Assembly: GCA_012656075.1 (NCBI GenBank)
Contig: JAAKBF010000030.1
Location: forward strand, 62,001 to 126,000
Source: Phytophthora hibernalis
Lineage: Eukaryota > Oomycota > Peronosporomycetes > Peronosporales > Peronosporaceae
Length of the DNA stretch: 64,000 nucleotides
Direction: 5' to 3'
Shown here piece by piece: positions 1 to 9,906 of this stretch. A program made the position numbers and the translations under genes. A model generated the notes under the pieces. It had not been told where the DNA came from and ran no database searches. It worked only from the letters and a program-made list of their open reading frames with translations. Each line of letters begins with the position of its first letter. The stretch's first letter is position 1.

Positions 1-114
1 GCAATCTTGCCAAAGCTCACTTGCCCTACACCTATTCGAAGAATTGGTGTCGGATCAAAAAGTATTATACGGTAAGCTTATAAACTTATCAACCCGCATT
101 TCCTTCTTGCCACT

Positions 115-1381
115 TTAAATTGTCATGGCGGCAGAGTGCCTTGCAGTTGAAAGCATGGCTTCACCAACCTTATCGACACCGTTCCGGATGCGATCCACCA
201 AAAGCGGCGGCAAGCAGATGCCAGATTTACGAATTCGCAAGCATACCCAGCGAGTCAGCACCACGACAGACTTCCCTCCTTCGTTGTTCCACGCCAACTT
301 TATGATAGTCGTCATGTCCTGACGTGTCCGGGTTTGTGGTCGGTACGGGAACAACTCGTCTGCATCCACGGCGTCGCTTACCAATAACGCCATTTCATTT
401 CCTGCTGGGTCAGCCGGACAATACTCGCCGAACGCGATATTGTTCGCCTCGATCTGCACCAAGCTGCCGATCTTCGTGACAAGGCGGTGTTGCACCACGG
501 AGGCCCCTGGCTTTTCAGCATCATCATCCTCGCGAATGGTAATATCTCCTACAGCCTCGGACATGCTGATCTCGATGTTGTACACGAACGTTTGAAGTGC
601 GTTCACAATGGACCTGATACTCCGTACTTCCGACAACGCCACAATCTCGAAGCTCATCGACACCATGTCGCCATTCTTGGAACTTCTTCTGGTCGCAGAA
701 TTCAGTTGTGGACAAGTACTGTTGACTTTGGAGCATGAATCGATGCGCAACTTGTAGGCGATCTTGCTTGATTCGCAGCAATGCAGCTCGCCGCTCCGAA
801 GGATCTGCACCGAGTCTAGTGGGAACGTCAAATGGGTCGGTCGTTTTCTCGCGCTGGGCATGGAGAGATTGAGTTAGCAATTGCTACTTGTATCCCAGAA
901 ACGTTGGGTTAGAACTTTTTACCAGGAACTGCGACAGCATGGACAATGTACCAGCAAAAGATAAGCGTTGGGCTCGAAGTGCGTCGCGCATGATTTGGTT
1001 CACCATTTCACTCTGGACTAATGCCTCTCGCTGTTTCGCCGCCTCAAACCTGGGCCCACAGCCGTCCAAGCGTTTCTTAAGGCGCCGTATTTCCCCGTTA
1101 ACACCTCAATCTCTTTCTGTAGAGCGAATGTTAGTGAGAACTCTACGTAAATACAAACAAGACAGCACTTATCCGGATACCTTCCGGCGGACGTAGGTTC
1201 GGATCTTTTGCTTTTTCGGCTTTAGCTTAGCAGTGTGCAAACGCGATCCTTCAGGAGTTTTGTTTTCTGGTCGTGGAAATGTTTTGTCCGTGGAGTAAAG
1301 TGCATCGCTAACTGGAGCATCAACCTGCGTTGGAGAGGCCGAAACCGAGCTTATGAAGCCATTCAGGAGGTCGTTTGCCAT
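115..1381 (-). pseudogene. Mating-specific M96-like protein, disrupted
   Basis: The reading begins at the ATG at 1381 (MANDLLNGF). A basic KPKKQK..RRK stretch, a probable helical segment and a START-like C-terminal domain follow, ending at 115. This order is that of the large oomycete M96 family. An intron fits at 1180..1117 (donor GTATCC, a CTAAC branch-like motif, acceptor CTACAG) and joins RRK to KEIEVL. Three lesions break the frame: a one-base loss at the CCCC run 1093-1096, an in-frame TAG at 886-884, and a shift near 675-690 that behaves as a one-base gain or two-base loss. The C-terminal 150 residues (for example NIEISMSEAVGDITIREDDD) stay well preserved, so decay is recent or part of it is sequencing error. 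Family assignment is from recognition of the sequence pattern. Cellular role is not known from the sequence. Confidence 0.6.
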
Positions 1382-2350
1382 TCTTGTGGTTGTTTTCAAG
1401 AGTGCAGATTGTGAACTGAAGTGGCACCAGGAAAAATTCGCCAAGTTGCTCCATTGTCTTGGAGCGTCATCACCGATCTGACACCGACAACCTGAGTTGT
1501 GTGTCCCACGAGCGTCATGTATGTATACGCTTTTTAGGAGCGTTTGGCTCGTGGAGATAGTTTTTCACTATCATGCCGACAAAGTGGCTGTTGACTGCGT
1601 CTCAATTCCGCCAGTAAAGGGTCTACACCTGTGTTAAGCTTCCTGCATCGCGACGCGTGGATTGCGCTGCTACAGTAAGAAGGTGCGTGCAGCAGGGCGA
1701 TATCTCGATACGGAGTCACGCTGCCACGTTTTGGATCGCCGTTTTGACGAACCGTAATGTCAGAGTAAAGATACCGTTCATAAATTTTTTGCGGCGAGCT
1801 TGGTGCCGGATGCAGATGTCATCATGACAGTCATGTGCTGTTCGAACATTCAGCACACTTATTCAAAAATACATCTGCAGCTATGCTTAACAAAATCATG
1901 TTCGCAAGCTCGCTTGGCTGAAAGTCCCGAGTTATGTCTTCACATTGCTGAAACTCGACACGCACAGCGGGAACTATGCTTTCTAAATGCCTGAAGTGAG
2001 CACCTGGGTCAACTGCTCGGGTTCGTTTGAGCATGGTGGTGAGTTTGTCATCGCTGTAAGGCTTCACTAACAATGGTGCAACCCTAGGATACAGGTAAAT
2101 TGAAGATTCTCTATGCATTTTCGAGTTTTTAGGTCTGGTAAGCTCGTTGCCACGCAGATCTGGAGTATTTCCACTACGAGGAGTGCTGAAAGTTTCACCT
2201 TGACAGAAACTTATGCGTTGTACTCAAGCTCGAGATCGATTTTTGGTTTGAACACGATGCATGAAGTTACATTATTTGGACGCCTGGCGCGCTCTTGTCG
2301 CGACCCTGGACTTTCAACTATCTACCACGAAAGATCCTTGGACGCCCCGG
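1382..2350. other. Intergenic, no supported gene
   Basis: I see no recognisable domain, tRNA or repeat here. A 95-codon reading frame at 1831..2118 on the minus strand shows no family I recognise and may be chance or an old remnant. Confidence 0.4.
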
Positions 2351-4416
2351 CTACTGCTGAGGCCGGGGCCTCCTCCTGCTGGAGCAACCGCCACCACCGC
2401 TGCCGCAGCTGCCCTTGTCAGCCGCTGGGTCCTGCACTGCCACCCGGAAGAGACGGTTGCCAAACTTCTTGTACAGCGGCATGATGCCACCGCCAGCAAG
2501 CAGACGCTCCTCGAAGAGCGACATGTTGAAGCGGAAGGTCTCGCCGCCCACCTCGATCGTGCGTCCGGTCATGTTAACTGTGATGTCCGCGTTCTCCTTC
2601 GCCAGCTCGTAGAAGCGGTCGTCGTCCAACTGGATGCCCAACAGACTGAAGTTCTGGTAGTTGCGCGAGAAAATGTAGCCAAACGAGCGCGCGATCAGAG
2701 CCTTCACGCCGGCTCCCTTCATGGCTGTCACAGCCTGCTCACGCGAGGATCCGCAGCCGAAACCGTGGCCGGCAACGACAACGTCCTGGCCCTGCGTCAC
2801 CTTGTCACGGAAGTCCGGGTTCGTGTGCAGGAAGGCAACCTTACCAAGGGTCTCCATATCGTTCTCGCACAGGAACTCACCCGGCAGAATGGCATCCGTG
2901 TCGATGTTGTCGCCGAACACCTGCACACGGCCGGTAATCGATCCCGAGAACGTCTCGAGCGAAGCAGCGGCCTCGGCGTCCGAGCTGCCACTGGTGTCAC
3001 CCGCAACCGGAAGCTCGGGGTCAACCTCAGCAATCGAGATGGGCACGGACGGGTGCTTGGGCACAGCCGAATTGAACTTCTCCACGTCAATGAGCTTCAG
3101 GAACGGCGTCGGGTCAGTGATCTCCATCGAGAAACTCGAAGCAGCCACCGTGATGGCCGACGCGAGGTTGGCAATCGAGCCCTTGCCCATGCGGTTACGG
3201 TAGTTGCGGTTCTGGCTGCTGAGCCACACCTCGTTCTCGCCAGCAACATCAGCAGCAATACCCAGACAGAAACTGCATCCAGGGGCACCCACAATGAAGC
3301 CCGCCTGCTCGTACACGTCAATGAGTCCGTGCTTCCTGAGGTTGTCGACAATGATCTGACTGCCAGGGGTCACACGACGCTGGCCGTTCGCCACCGGCTT
3401 CATACCCTGCTTGAGACAGGCCTCCAGCACAAGCGCACCAAGCACCAGGTCCTCCTCAGCAGTGGTACAGGCACCAATGAAGCAACCATCCAGCTTCGTG
3501 CCCAGCACCTCCGACACGGGCTTGACGTTGTCCGGGGACGGGAAGAGCGCCACCTGCGGCTCGAGGTTGTCCAGGTTGATCTGGAACTTCTCGGCGTACT
3601 GCGCGTCGTCGTCAGCGCGGAAGTAGAGCGCGTCCTGGTTGTGGTCCGGGCGCTTGGAGATGTAGGCGGCCGTGCGCTCGTCGGCCGGGAAGACGCCGGC
3701 GATGCCACCGAACTCGGCCGTCATGTTGCTGATGGCGAAACGCGCGTCGCACGAGAGCGCAGCGATGTTGCCGCCCCACTCGACGCAGCGGCCGATGGCC
3801 ACCGTGTTGCACTTGAGCTGGCCCAGCGTGTACAGCATCACGTCCTTGCCGCCCATGCCCGTGGGAGGCGAGCCCACAAACTCAATCAGCACCGTCTCAG
3901 GCACCTTGATCCACGTCTCGCCCGTCACGAGGGGCATAACCACGTCCGCAGCGCCCAAGCCAATGGCGAAGGCGCCCAGACCTCCAGTACTGCACGAGTG
4001 CGAGTCAGCACCCACCACGATCTGGCCCGGCTGCGCGCGCTGGCGGTAGAACTCCGTGTGCAGGATGGTGGTGTTGGGCGGCTGGAAGTTGGTGAGCGCC
4101 GCCTCCTTGGCGAAGTCCTCGGACGCCTTGATCATCATCTGCTGACGTGGCTGGTGGTTCACGCGCGGGTCGACTGTGTGGTCCACCGCCAGCCAGAAGC
4201 GGTCGTTGCGCCAGATGCGCGGGCGCCCCATGTCCTGGTACGTCTTGTCCATGGACTTCCACGTGATCTCGCAGGCCAGCGTCCACTGCGCCTTGACGCA
4301 CAGCATCTGGCCGGGGTCACCTCGGGAACGGTGAGACCCACGGCCCAGTGCGTCAGGATCTTCTCTGGCAGCGTGAGCGGCCGGCGCGCGGAAGGGGTCG
4401 GGGCGTCGGTCGCCAT
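2351..4416 (-). CDS. Aconitase-superfamily dehydratase (isopropylmalate isomerase / homoaconitase type), one frameshift
   Basis: A single-chain aconitase-fold enzyme of about 688 residues. The large domain carries the [4Fe-4S] cysteines (FIGACTT and the GAPGCSFCLG pair) and a conserved GADSHS motif. A linker rich in Ser and Ala follows, then the swivel domain with GDNIDTDAILPG and GFGCGSSREQA. Members dehydrate and rehydrate isopropylmalate (leucine synthesis) or homocitrate (lysine synthesis); the sequence alone does not tell me which. The natural start is the ATG at 4416 (MATDAPTPS), followed by a conserved TLPEKILTHWAVGL segment. The frame then needs one extra base near 4316-4322 before PGQMLCVK, so either one base is missing from the assembly or the copy is broken. 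No intron explains it. The C-terminus is an odd Gly/Cys/Arg tail (GSCGSGGGGCSSRRRPRPQQ). No mitochondrial targeting signal is evident. An initiator-like promoter lies 27 bases upstream. Confidence 0.85.
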
Positions 4417-4442
4417 CTTACTCTTGATCTGCGTGCGAGGCG

Positions 4443-4458
4443 GCAAATGCGGAAATGA
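4443..4458 (-). promoter_or_regulatory. Oomycete-type initiator of the dehydratase gene
   Basis: On the minus strand the sequence reads TTCATTTCCGCATTTG, a close match to the oomycete initiator (TCATTYYNCAWTTT). It sits about 27 bases upstream of the ATG at 4416, implying a very short 5' leader as is usual in oomycetes. Confidence 0.6.
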
Positions 4459-4981
4459 ACTGCAGTTGAGGGTGAGGAGCCATTCCGGGGTGTGGCAGAG
4501 GATGAACTTGGATACGGAATGAGATGATGGAAGATGGGATCAAGAGGAAGGGGAGTTTGTATGGTTAGAACGTTTGCTGTTGGAAGGAGAAGACAGAAAG
4601 ATATCAGGATAGGAAGGAGAGCGTTTGCGCAAACGACGTGTTAAACGGGTTTTCCTGTGAAAGATGATATTTCGTGTTCATCGCTGCAGACTCATGATGA
4701 TGCCGCTGCGCCGCGTGTGGAGCGCCTCGCCAAGACACTGCTTTCGTACACTCCACAAGGCCTTCGTATTGGGGACAATCAACTGCAGCCGCACGGCGAG
4801 TTCTCGGATGCTGGTGGTGCTCAACATGGCTACTTTGTTTGCGCAATGTGAGACCTTCGCGCGACATCTCTTCGGGTACATTCGCGTCACCTCAAATACC
4901 CACTCGTGACGCGCGTCTCCGTGACGTCGCTTTATTTATTATCCGCCGATCCTCGTCAGTCATCCAGTCGAGGAGCTCCAT

Positions 4982-4996
4982 TGTCATTCCCATTCC
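4982..4996 (+). promoter_or_regulatory. Oomycete-type initiator of the HAD phosphatase gene
   Basis: TGTCATTCCCATTCC matches the core TCATTYY..CATT of the oomycete initiator and lies about 22 bases before the ATG at 5018. Confidence 0.5.
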
Positions 4997-5017
4997 TGCC
5001 AGGTTGTGCACACGCCC

Positions 5018-6076
5018 ATGAACGTCCTCCGCAGAGCTTCATCCTCCGTAGGCAGCAGTAGCTCCCTCCGTCGTGCTGCGTCCACCTTTGGCGTCGTCTT
5101 CGACGTGGACGGCGTCCTCCTACGCGGCAAGACGCCCATCCCGGAGCCCGCGAGGTGTTACAAGAGTTGGAAGCGACCAACACTCCGTTCGCCATCATGA
5201 CCAATGGCGGCGGGTACCTGGAGGCCAAAAAGGCACAACAGATTGAACAGATCTTGGGTGGAGACGTGTCACTCCCCACTGAGCGCATGTGCTTGAGCCA
5301 CACGCCAATGCGAGAACTGGTAGCCAAACACGGAGACGAACTGGTGCTGGCTGTAGGCAAAGACGGAGCGGAGATCCAGCAAGTCATGGCCAACTACGGC
5401 TTCAAGCACGTGGTGACTGTGGACCAGCTGCATCGCCACTTCCCTCCATGTACCCGGACGTCAAGGTGGCTGAGCCTTTGACCCACGACGGACGCTTCGA
5501 TTCGCAGCCCTTCGCGGCTGTGTTCGTGCTCATTGACCCCATCTATTGGGGACGAGAGCTGCAGCTGGTCATGGACGTGCTGTGCTCGCCCGACGGGTTG
5601 TTGGGACAACGTACAGTAGAAGGAGACGGCAAGGGAGAACGCCAGCACATCCTCTCTACTCGGCGTGCTCGGACTTCCAGTACGTGGGCGAGTTCCACTT
5701 GCCGCGGTACGGAGCGGGAGCTTTCCATGCAGTGCTGGAGGATTTGTTCACCCGTACGACGGGCCACAAGCTGGAGAAAACGTTGTTTGGCAAGCCCCAG
5801 CGCACGTCCTTCGAGTTTGCCGAGACGTTGATCGACGCTCAGCATGAAGATGTGGAACGCATTTATATGGTGGGGGACAACCCCAAGACGGACATTTGCG
5901 GCGCCAATGAGGCTGCTGGCAGGTGGAAATCGGTCCTGACGCTCACGGGCATGCACAACGGACCGGAGAACCACGACGAACACCCAGCGTACGAAGTGGT
6001 GGACGATGTGGCGCACGCGCTGGCCTTCATTAAAGAGGACTTCGCGAAGATGCAGGCTGAGAAGGCGAGGGCATAG
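5018..6076 (+). CDS. HAD-superfamily phosphatase, CECR5/HDHD5-like, three frameshifts
   Basis: A HAD hydrolase with the nucleophile motif DVDGV at residues 29-33, a MTNGGG loop (motif II region) and a C-terminal VGDNPKTDICGANEA Mg-binding motif, in the order of the CECR5/HDHD5 subfamily. Such enzymes hydrolyse phosphate esters; substrates of this subfamily are poorly known. The Ser/Arg-rich first 24 residues could be a mitochondrial presequence. The product would be about 353 residues. Three one-base losses break the frame, near 5147-5152 (after PIPEP), 5442-5444 (a CCC run before MYPDVKV) and about 5645 (before HPLYSACSDF). Each shift is in the same direction and conserved sequence resumes at once, so assembly error is as likely as true decay. 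An initiator-like promoter precedes it. Confidence 0.75.
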
Positions 6077-6669
6077 TGCAAGCGCGGTAACGTGGCATAG
6101 AAAGCTTTCGTATTATACCTATTGCTTTCGAGTTATTCGTCGAAAAGAAAGCTGTTAGATATATACAAGTAGCTAGTTTTCATTGTCATCATGTCAATAC
6201 TCTTTCTAAGCAGCAAGCGAAGCAAGGGTTCTGCAATTTACTGTACATGTAGTACATGTATTGTGCTTTGCATATATTTTGGCAAAAGCTCGATAAAAGT
6301 CTATTATATTAGACCTGCCAACTCGATTTTATCCTAATTACGACTTTACTCCGAAGCGAAAGTGCAAGCTTAAAAGGCAGGTGCTAAACGCTAAAACTCG
6401 ATTTTGTAGCACAACCGTCTTGTTTACAGCCTGGAAACGCAGAAATGCAGTTCTGGGAGTGCAAAAGCGAGATCGTTGGGTGCATCTCAGCCTTTTGCAC
6501 GTGGGGCTAATCGAAACTGATATGCACAAAGTCTATTTTAGAGTATAAAATAGACGGCAAAATAAATGCAAAGGACAATAGTTTGTTGGTCTATCGTAGC
6601 AGGGTTGCCACGTATTAGATACAGGTACAGCTTCCAATCGCACCGGTGTGGATACTCAGCTTAGTAGCC
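6077..6669. other. Intergenic spacer between convergent genes
   Basis: AT-rich spacer with no gene that I can support. It holds two copies of the palindrome TACATGTA at 6244-6251 and 6253-6260. Confidence 0.4.
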
Positions 6670-7350
6670 TCAAATTATGTAGAGTGTCATCAACGCCGCC
6701 AGCATCAGCGCCGCTCTTATCGGAGTTGAACTTGCGTCCGATGATTCACCAGTGGTTGCGTTTGCACTGGCCGAGCCAACAATGTAGAACTTTGCTCCTA
6801 ATGTGCTGGAGGGGTCGTGGTCGCGAGGTGGAAACTCGACCGATATGCAGGTGTCAGTGTTGAAGTTTGGCTTGGGCACAGGAGGAAAAATAGGTATGAT
6901 GAACTAGACATCGCACAATCCCCTTCTGTGCCAACCACTGCCACGGTGCCGTTAGTCTCCATAATTGTCTTCATGGAATTCAGGTTGCCATCATAGTCAT
7001 AAATAAAAGACATGGCAATTGCCATCGGCCAAGAAGGCGCTCGTGTACTTGAGCGTCGCGCAAGCCGAACTATCGTAGAATTCGACAAGCACGTACGGAG
7101 ATTCGTTGAATGTGGATTTCAGGTGCGCAGCTTTGTCTTGGAAGCAAAATTCGGAAAGGCTGATGTTGTTGCCAGCAGCACATCCAACACGTTCGCCCCA
7201 CCGCTTAAATTCGCAGCACCCATCCGTGTAGCCACAACTACATGTAGAGTTGCAGTCGTGATGCCAATAGTACGAAGACTGGGGATCTTCATCTTCGATA
7301 CCGGTAATTGGCAAACAGCAAGTGATCAGTTTGAGGAAGCAATGTTCGTG
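6670..7350 (-). pseudogene. Degraded secreted cysteine-rich protein with hydrophobic C-terminus
   Basis: Minus-strand reading frames give a Cys-rich segment (HDCNSTCSCGYTDGCCEF, then GCAAGNNISLSEFCF) and a beta-rich stretch with FYDSSACATLKYTSAF. A Ser/Thr/Asn-rich tail ends in a hydrophobic stretch (RAALMLAALMTLYII) that resembles a GPI-anchor signal. Paired cysteines plus an anchor tail suggest an extracellular surface protein, but I do not recognise the family. At least two frame changes are needed (near 7000 and near 6880) and no signal peptide or clear start is seen upstream of 7314. It is probably a broken copy. Function is unknown. Confidence 0.4.
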
Positions 7351-8313
7351 TACGACTGAGGAGGATGTCGATTCACCGCTTTGATGGAACTTCCGAAATG
7401 AGCATTGTGGTGGCTGGCTTCGAACGCATGGCCTCGAATGTACATGTAGGAGTTCCGGATGACACTATCCGTATACGCTATTCTTGCTTCCCTAAAGTTA
7501 ACCCTTTCGCTTAAAAGTGCATGCGAAATCGGGAGTTTCGGGAGTTCGTCGTTAGATCAGATACATGTAAGCTTATGCAGCTTTTCCATTACTGTATAAT
7601 AGTTTACTGTGAGTTCGTAATAGAATGACCCGGTGCACTCACAATACCGTCGACCAAGTGCGCACGTGAGTTGAGGTTGATCAGCTGCCTTGAAATGTGT
7701 TGAAGAGCGCCGTGTGCAACGTGAAATTTTCTCGAAAACACGTAAAAACAAATATGAACGCTAACGATATCCTATCTGTGTGGAATTTCCCGAAATTAAT
7801 AGGTTCCCAGGACAAAAGCGAGGATTGCGATGGCCTCCTTGAACTGGTATCCCCACTACCGTACACCACTCAATGCGAAAGTGGCGATCCAAAACGTGGC
7901 AGCCCTGTAGCTCCGCATCGACACGTCGCCACGCCCTCTGATGCACCATCATTTGAGGCATTACAGTCGTCTTCTGTAAAGATCAAGACCTCTCACCGAT
8001 AGGACGACTTGTTCTCATACCCATTGGAGTTTGGCATCAGTGCATAACCAATATCGTGAAATTGCAAAATCTTAAGGGCTGCAAGTACATTGTCGTGCTG
8101 ACTCACACATACCCGTACTGGTATTAAAGAGTCATGGATCAAAGTGCTCAGTAGCTCAGAGCAGACCCCTTGCATTTACAGAGTTGTGGATCACACTTAA
8201 AACATAGTCTACGAGCGAGATTCAGGTTGTGTGTCTATGCTTTGAATTTGCAACAGTGCGACCACGAAGGTATTTAGCCCGCCAATTGCTAGTCTAATGA
8301 CTAAAAAGCGCAA
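7351..8313. other. Intergenic, no supported gene
   Basis: Short unsupported reading frames only. Position 7498-7501 is a TTAA followed by CCCTTTCGC, the pattern of a piggyBac-type transposon end. TACATGTA occurs at 7441 and 7562. Confidence 0.4.
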
Positions 8314-9806
8314 CTACTCGTAGTACGTGTACCTTTCTTTGAAGTCCTCAACGTATTTCTTGTACAGCAAACTGTTCGCGTCGTCCGCCGCTGCTCCTTC
8401 CACGCGTAGCAGTTTGTAAACCTGCCCTCTGGGTTTGCCGTCATACAGCCATTGATTGATTTGCAAGTTTTGCAGCTTCGTAGCGGTTGTCTTCGTGCTG
8501 GGTACCTTCGCAGCCGCCGCGAGCATGTCGGACAGACCACCTTCAGTGAAACGAGAAATCAGCGACTTGTTCAGATCCCACTTCGTTTTGAGGTTCATCT
8601 TGTTGTAATAGGTCATGAAGTTGACCCAAACAGTGAATAGAGGGCTTTCGAGCAGCTCGCCATTTGCGGAGAGTTTCAGCAGCATGAAAACATCGTCTGG
8701 ATTCTCACCCTGAGAAGCCAGAACCGAAGTTGCTCGGCGTGCAGTCGCTCAGCGATGTTCCTTGTTGCACTCACCGTGTCTGCTGCCATGATCATACTTG
8801 CCAGCCTTTCGTCCTTTAAGAGTTTCCATAATGTTGGGAGGGTTGCCAGCTCTGTGTCGGGGTGAAAGAAATGAAAATCGTCGGCGTACTTGATCCAAGC
8901 GGGGAAGAGCGGGTTTGCAAATAGCGTATCGCCAGCCTTGTTGAGCCGCAATAATTCGAAGAGATCCTTCGGGGTTTTGCCCTCCTTTATCCAAAGTCGG
9001 GTTTGCTCGGCTTGGATTCGGGTAGCGATGGTCTTCATACTCGGGTTTTTCTCCGCCGCGATAAGCATATATGTCAGGGATTTATCGCTGTACTGTTTCG
9101 TCAAACGTGCGATCAAAGTTTTCTTCTGGGTGGGATTTTCCTTGTTGAAATCGTCCAAGTACTTGACCCAGATGTTCAGCTTGGGTTTGTCAAAGAGTTT
9201 GGATCCAGCCTTGTGGAGTTTTACAAGTTTGAAGACATCATCAGGAGACTTCTTCATAGCGAGCCAGCGTTGGACCTGCTCAGTTTCCAGGTTCTTAGCG
9301 AACTTCGCAGTGGACGGACCAGCTTCGCCGCTTCAACCATCTTGGCCAGACCTTCGTCTCCATAGTGGGCCGTCAGCATCGCAACCAAACTGGTTTTTTG
9401 GTGGGGATCTGCTGGTTAAATGTCTTCATGTAGTTGATCCAAGCTTTCAACTCTGGACTGCCAAGAAGCTTGTCCCCTGCCTTGTTCAGTTTTAGCTGTT
9501 TGAAGGCGTCGTCCGCAGACTTTGCTTTCTGGAGCAAAGCCTCAATCTGTTGATCGGTGAATCCCGCCTTGAGTACTACGCCCCCTCAGCAGACGTTGGC
9601 ACAGATCTCTCTTCGTTGTTCGTCAGAGACTTGTGATCCCTCAGGAACCTCTTGGTGGGGATACCGTATTGGTCATTGCTGTCGGGTGGAGTGATCTCAA
9701 TTCCCGTTGCGATTGAGGCAGCGCCGACAATTGTTACGAAGGCGACTAAAACCAACAACAAGGCGCAGGAGTGCCGCATGGTTGGACGTGGCCCAGCCCT
9801 GCGCAT
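8314..9806 (-). CDS. RXLR effector with LWY-like repeats, four frameshifts
   Basis: The first exon-like frame gives MRHSCALLLVLVAFVTIVGA, a strong signal peptide (start ATG at 9779; an in-frame ATG at 9806 is also possible). It is followed by RFLR at residues 44-47 and EER at 56-58, the host-translocation motif of oomycete RXLR effectors. The remainder is a series of helical units with repeated Trp/Leu/Tyr positions (LKAWINYMKTFN, LNIWVKYLDDFN, FPAWIKYADDFH, FTVWVNFMTYYN), typical of WY/LWY repeat effectors that act inside plant cells. About four or five units are present, ending at 8314. Four one-base losses break the frame: at the C run 9581-9585, the T run 9394-9399, near 9320 and near 8719. 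All are in the same direction, which fits either a decayed allele or assembly error. An initiator-like promoter lies just upstream. Its host target cannot be read from the sequence. Confidence 0.85.
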
Positions 9807-9820
9807 TTTGAGTTCGAGAG

Positions 9821-9838
9821 AAAATAGCGAAATGAATA
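9821..9838 (-). promoter_or_regulatory. Oomycete-type initiator of the RXLR gene
   Basis: The minus strand reads ATTCATTTCGCTATTTTC, near-consensus for the oomycete initiator, 15 bases upstream of the ATG at 9806 and about 40 before the ATG at 9779. Confidence 0.5.
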
Positions 9839-9906
9839 GAAATCGATTCCACGGACAGCAAATCCGTCCCGCTTGAGCAACGAAGACAGGCGACAACGCG
9901 GACACC

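Noticed and set aside
2261..4522. A 753-codon open frame on the plus strand
   Set aside because: It is the mirror of the dehydratase gene on the other strand, kept open by biased codon use; its translation is rich in Arg, His and Val and shows no domain.
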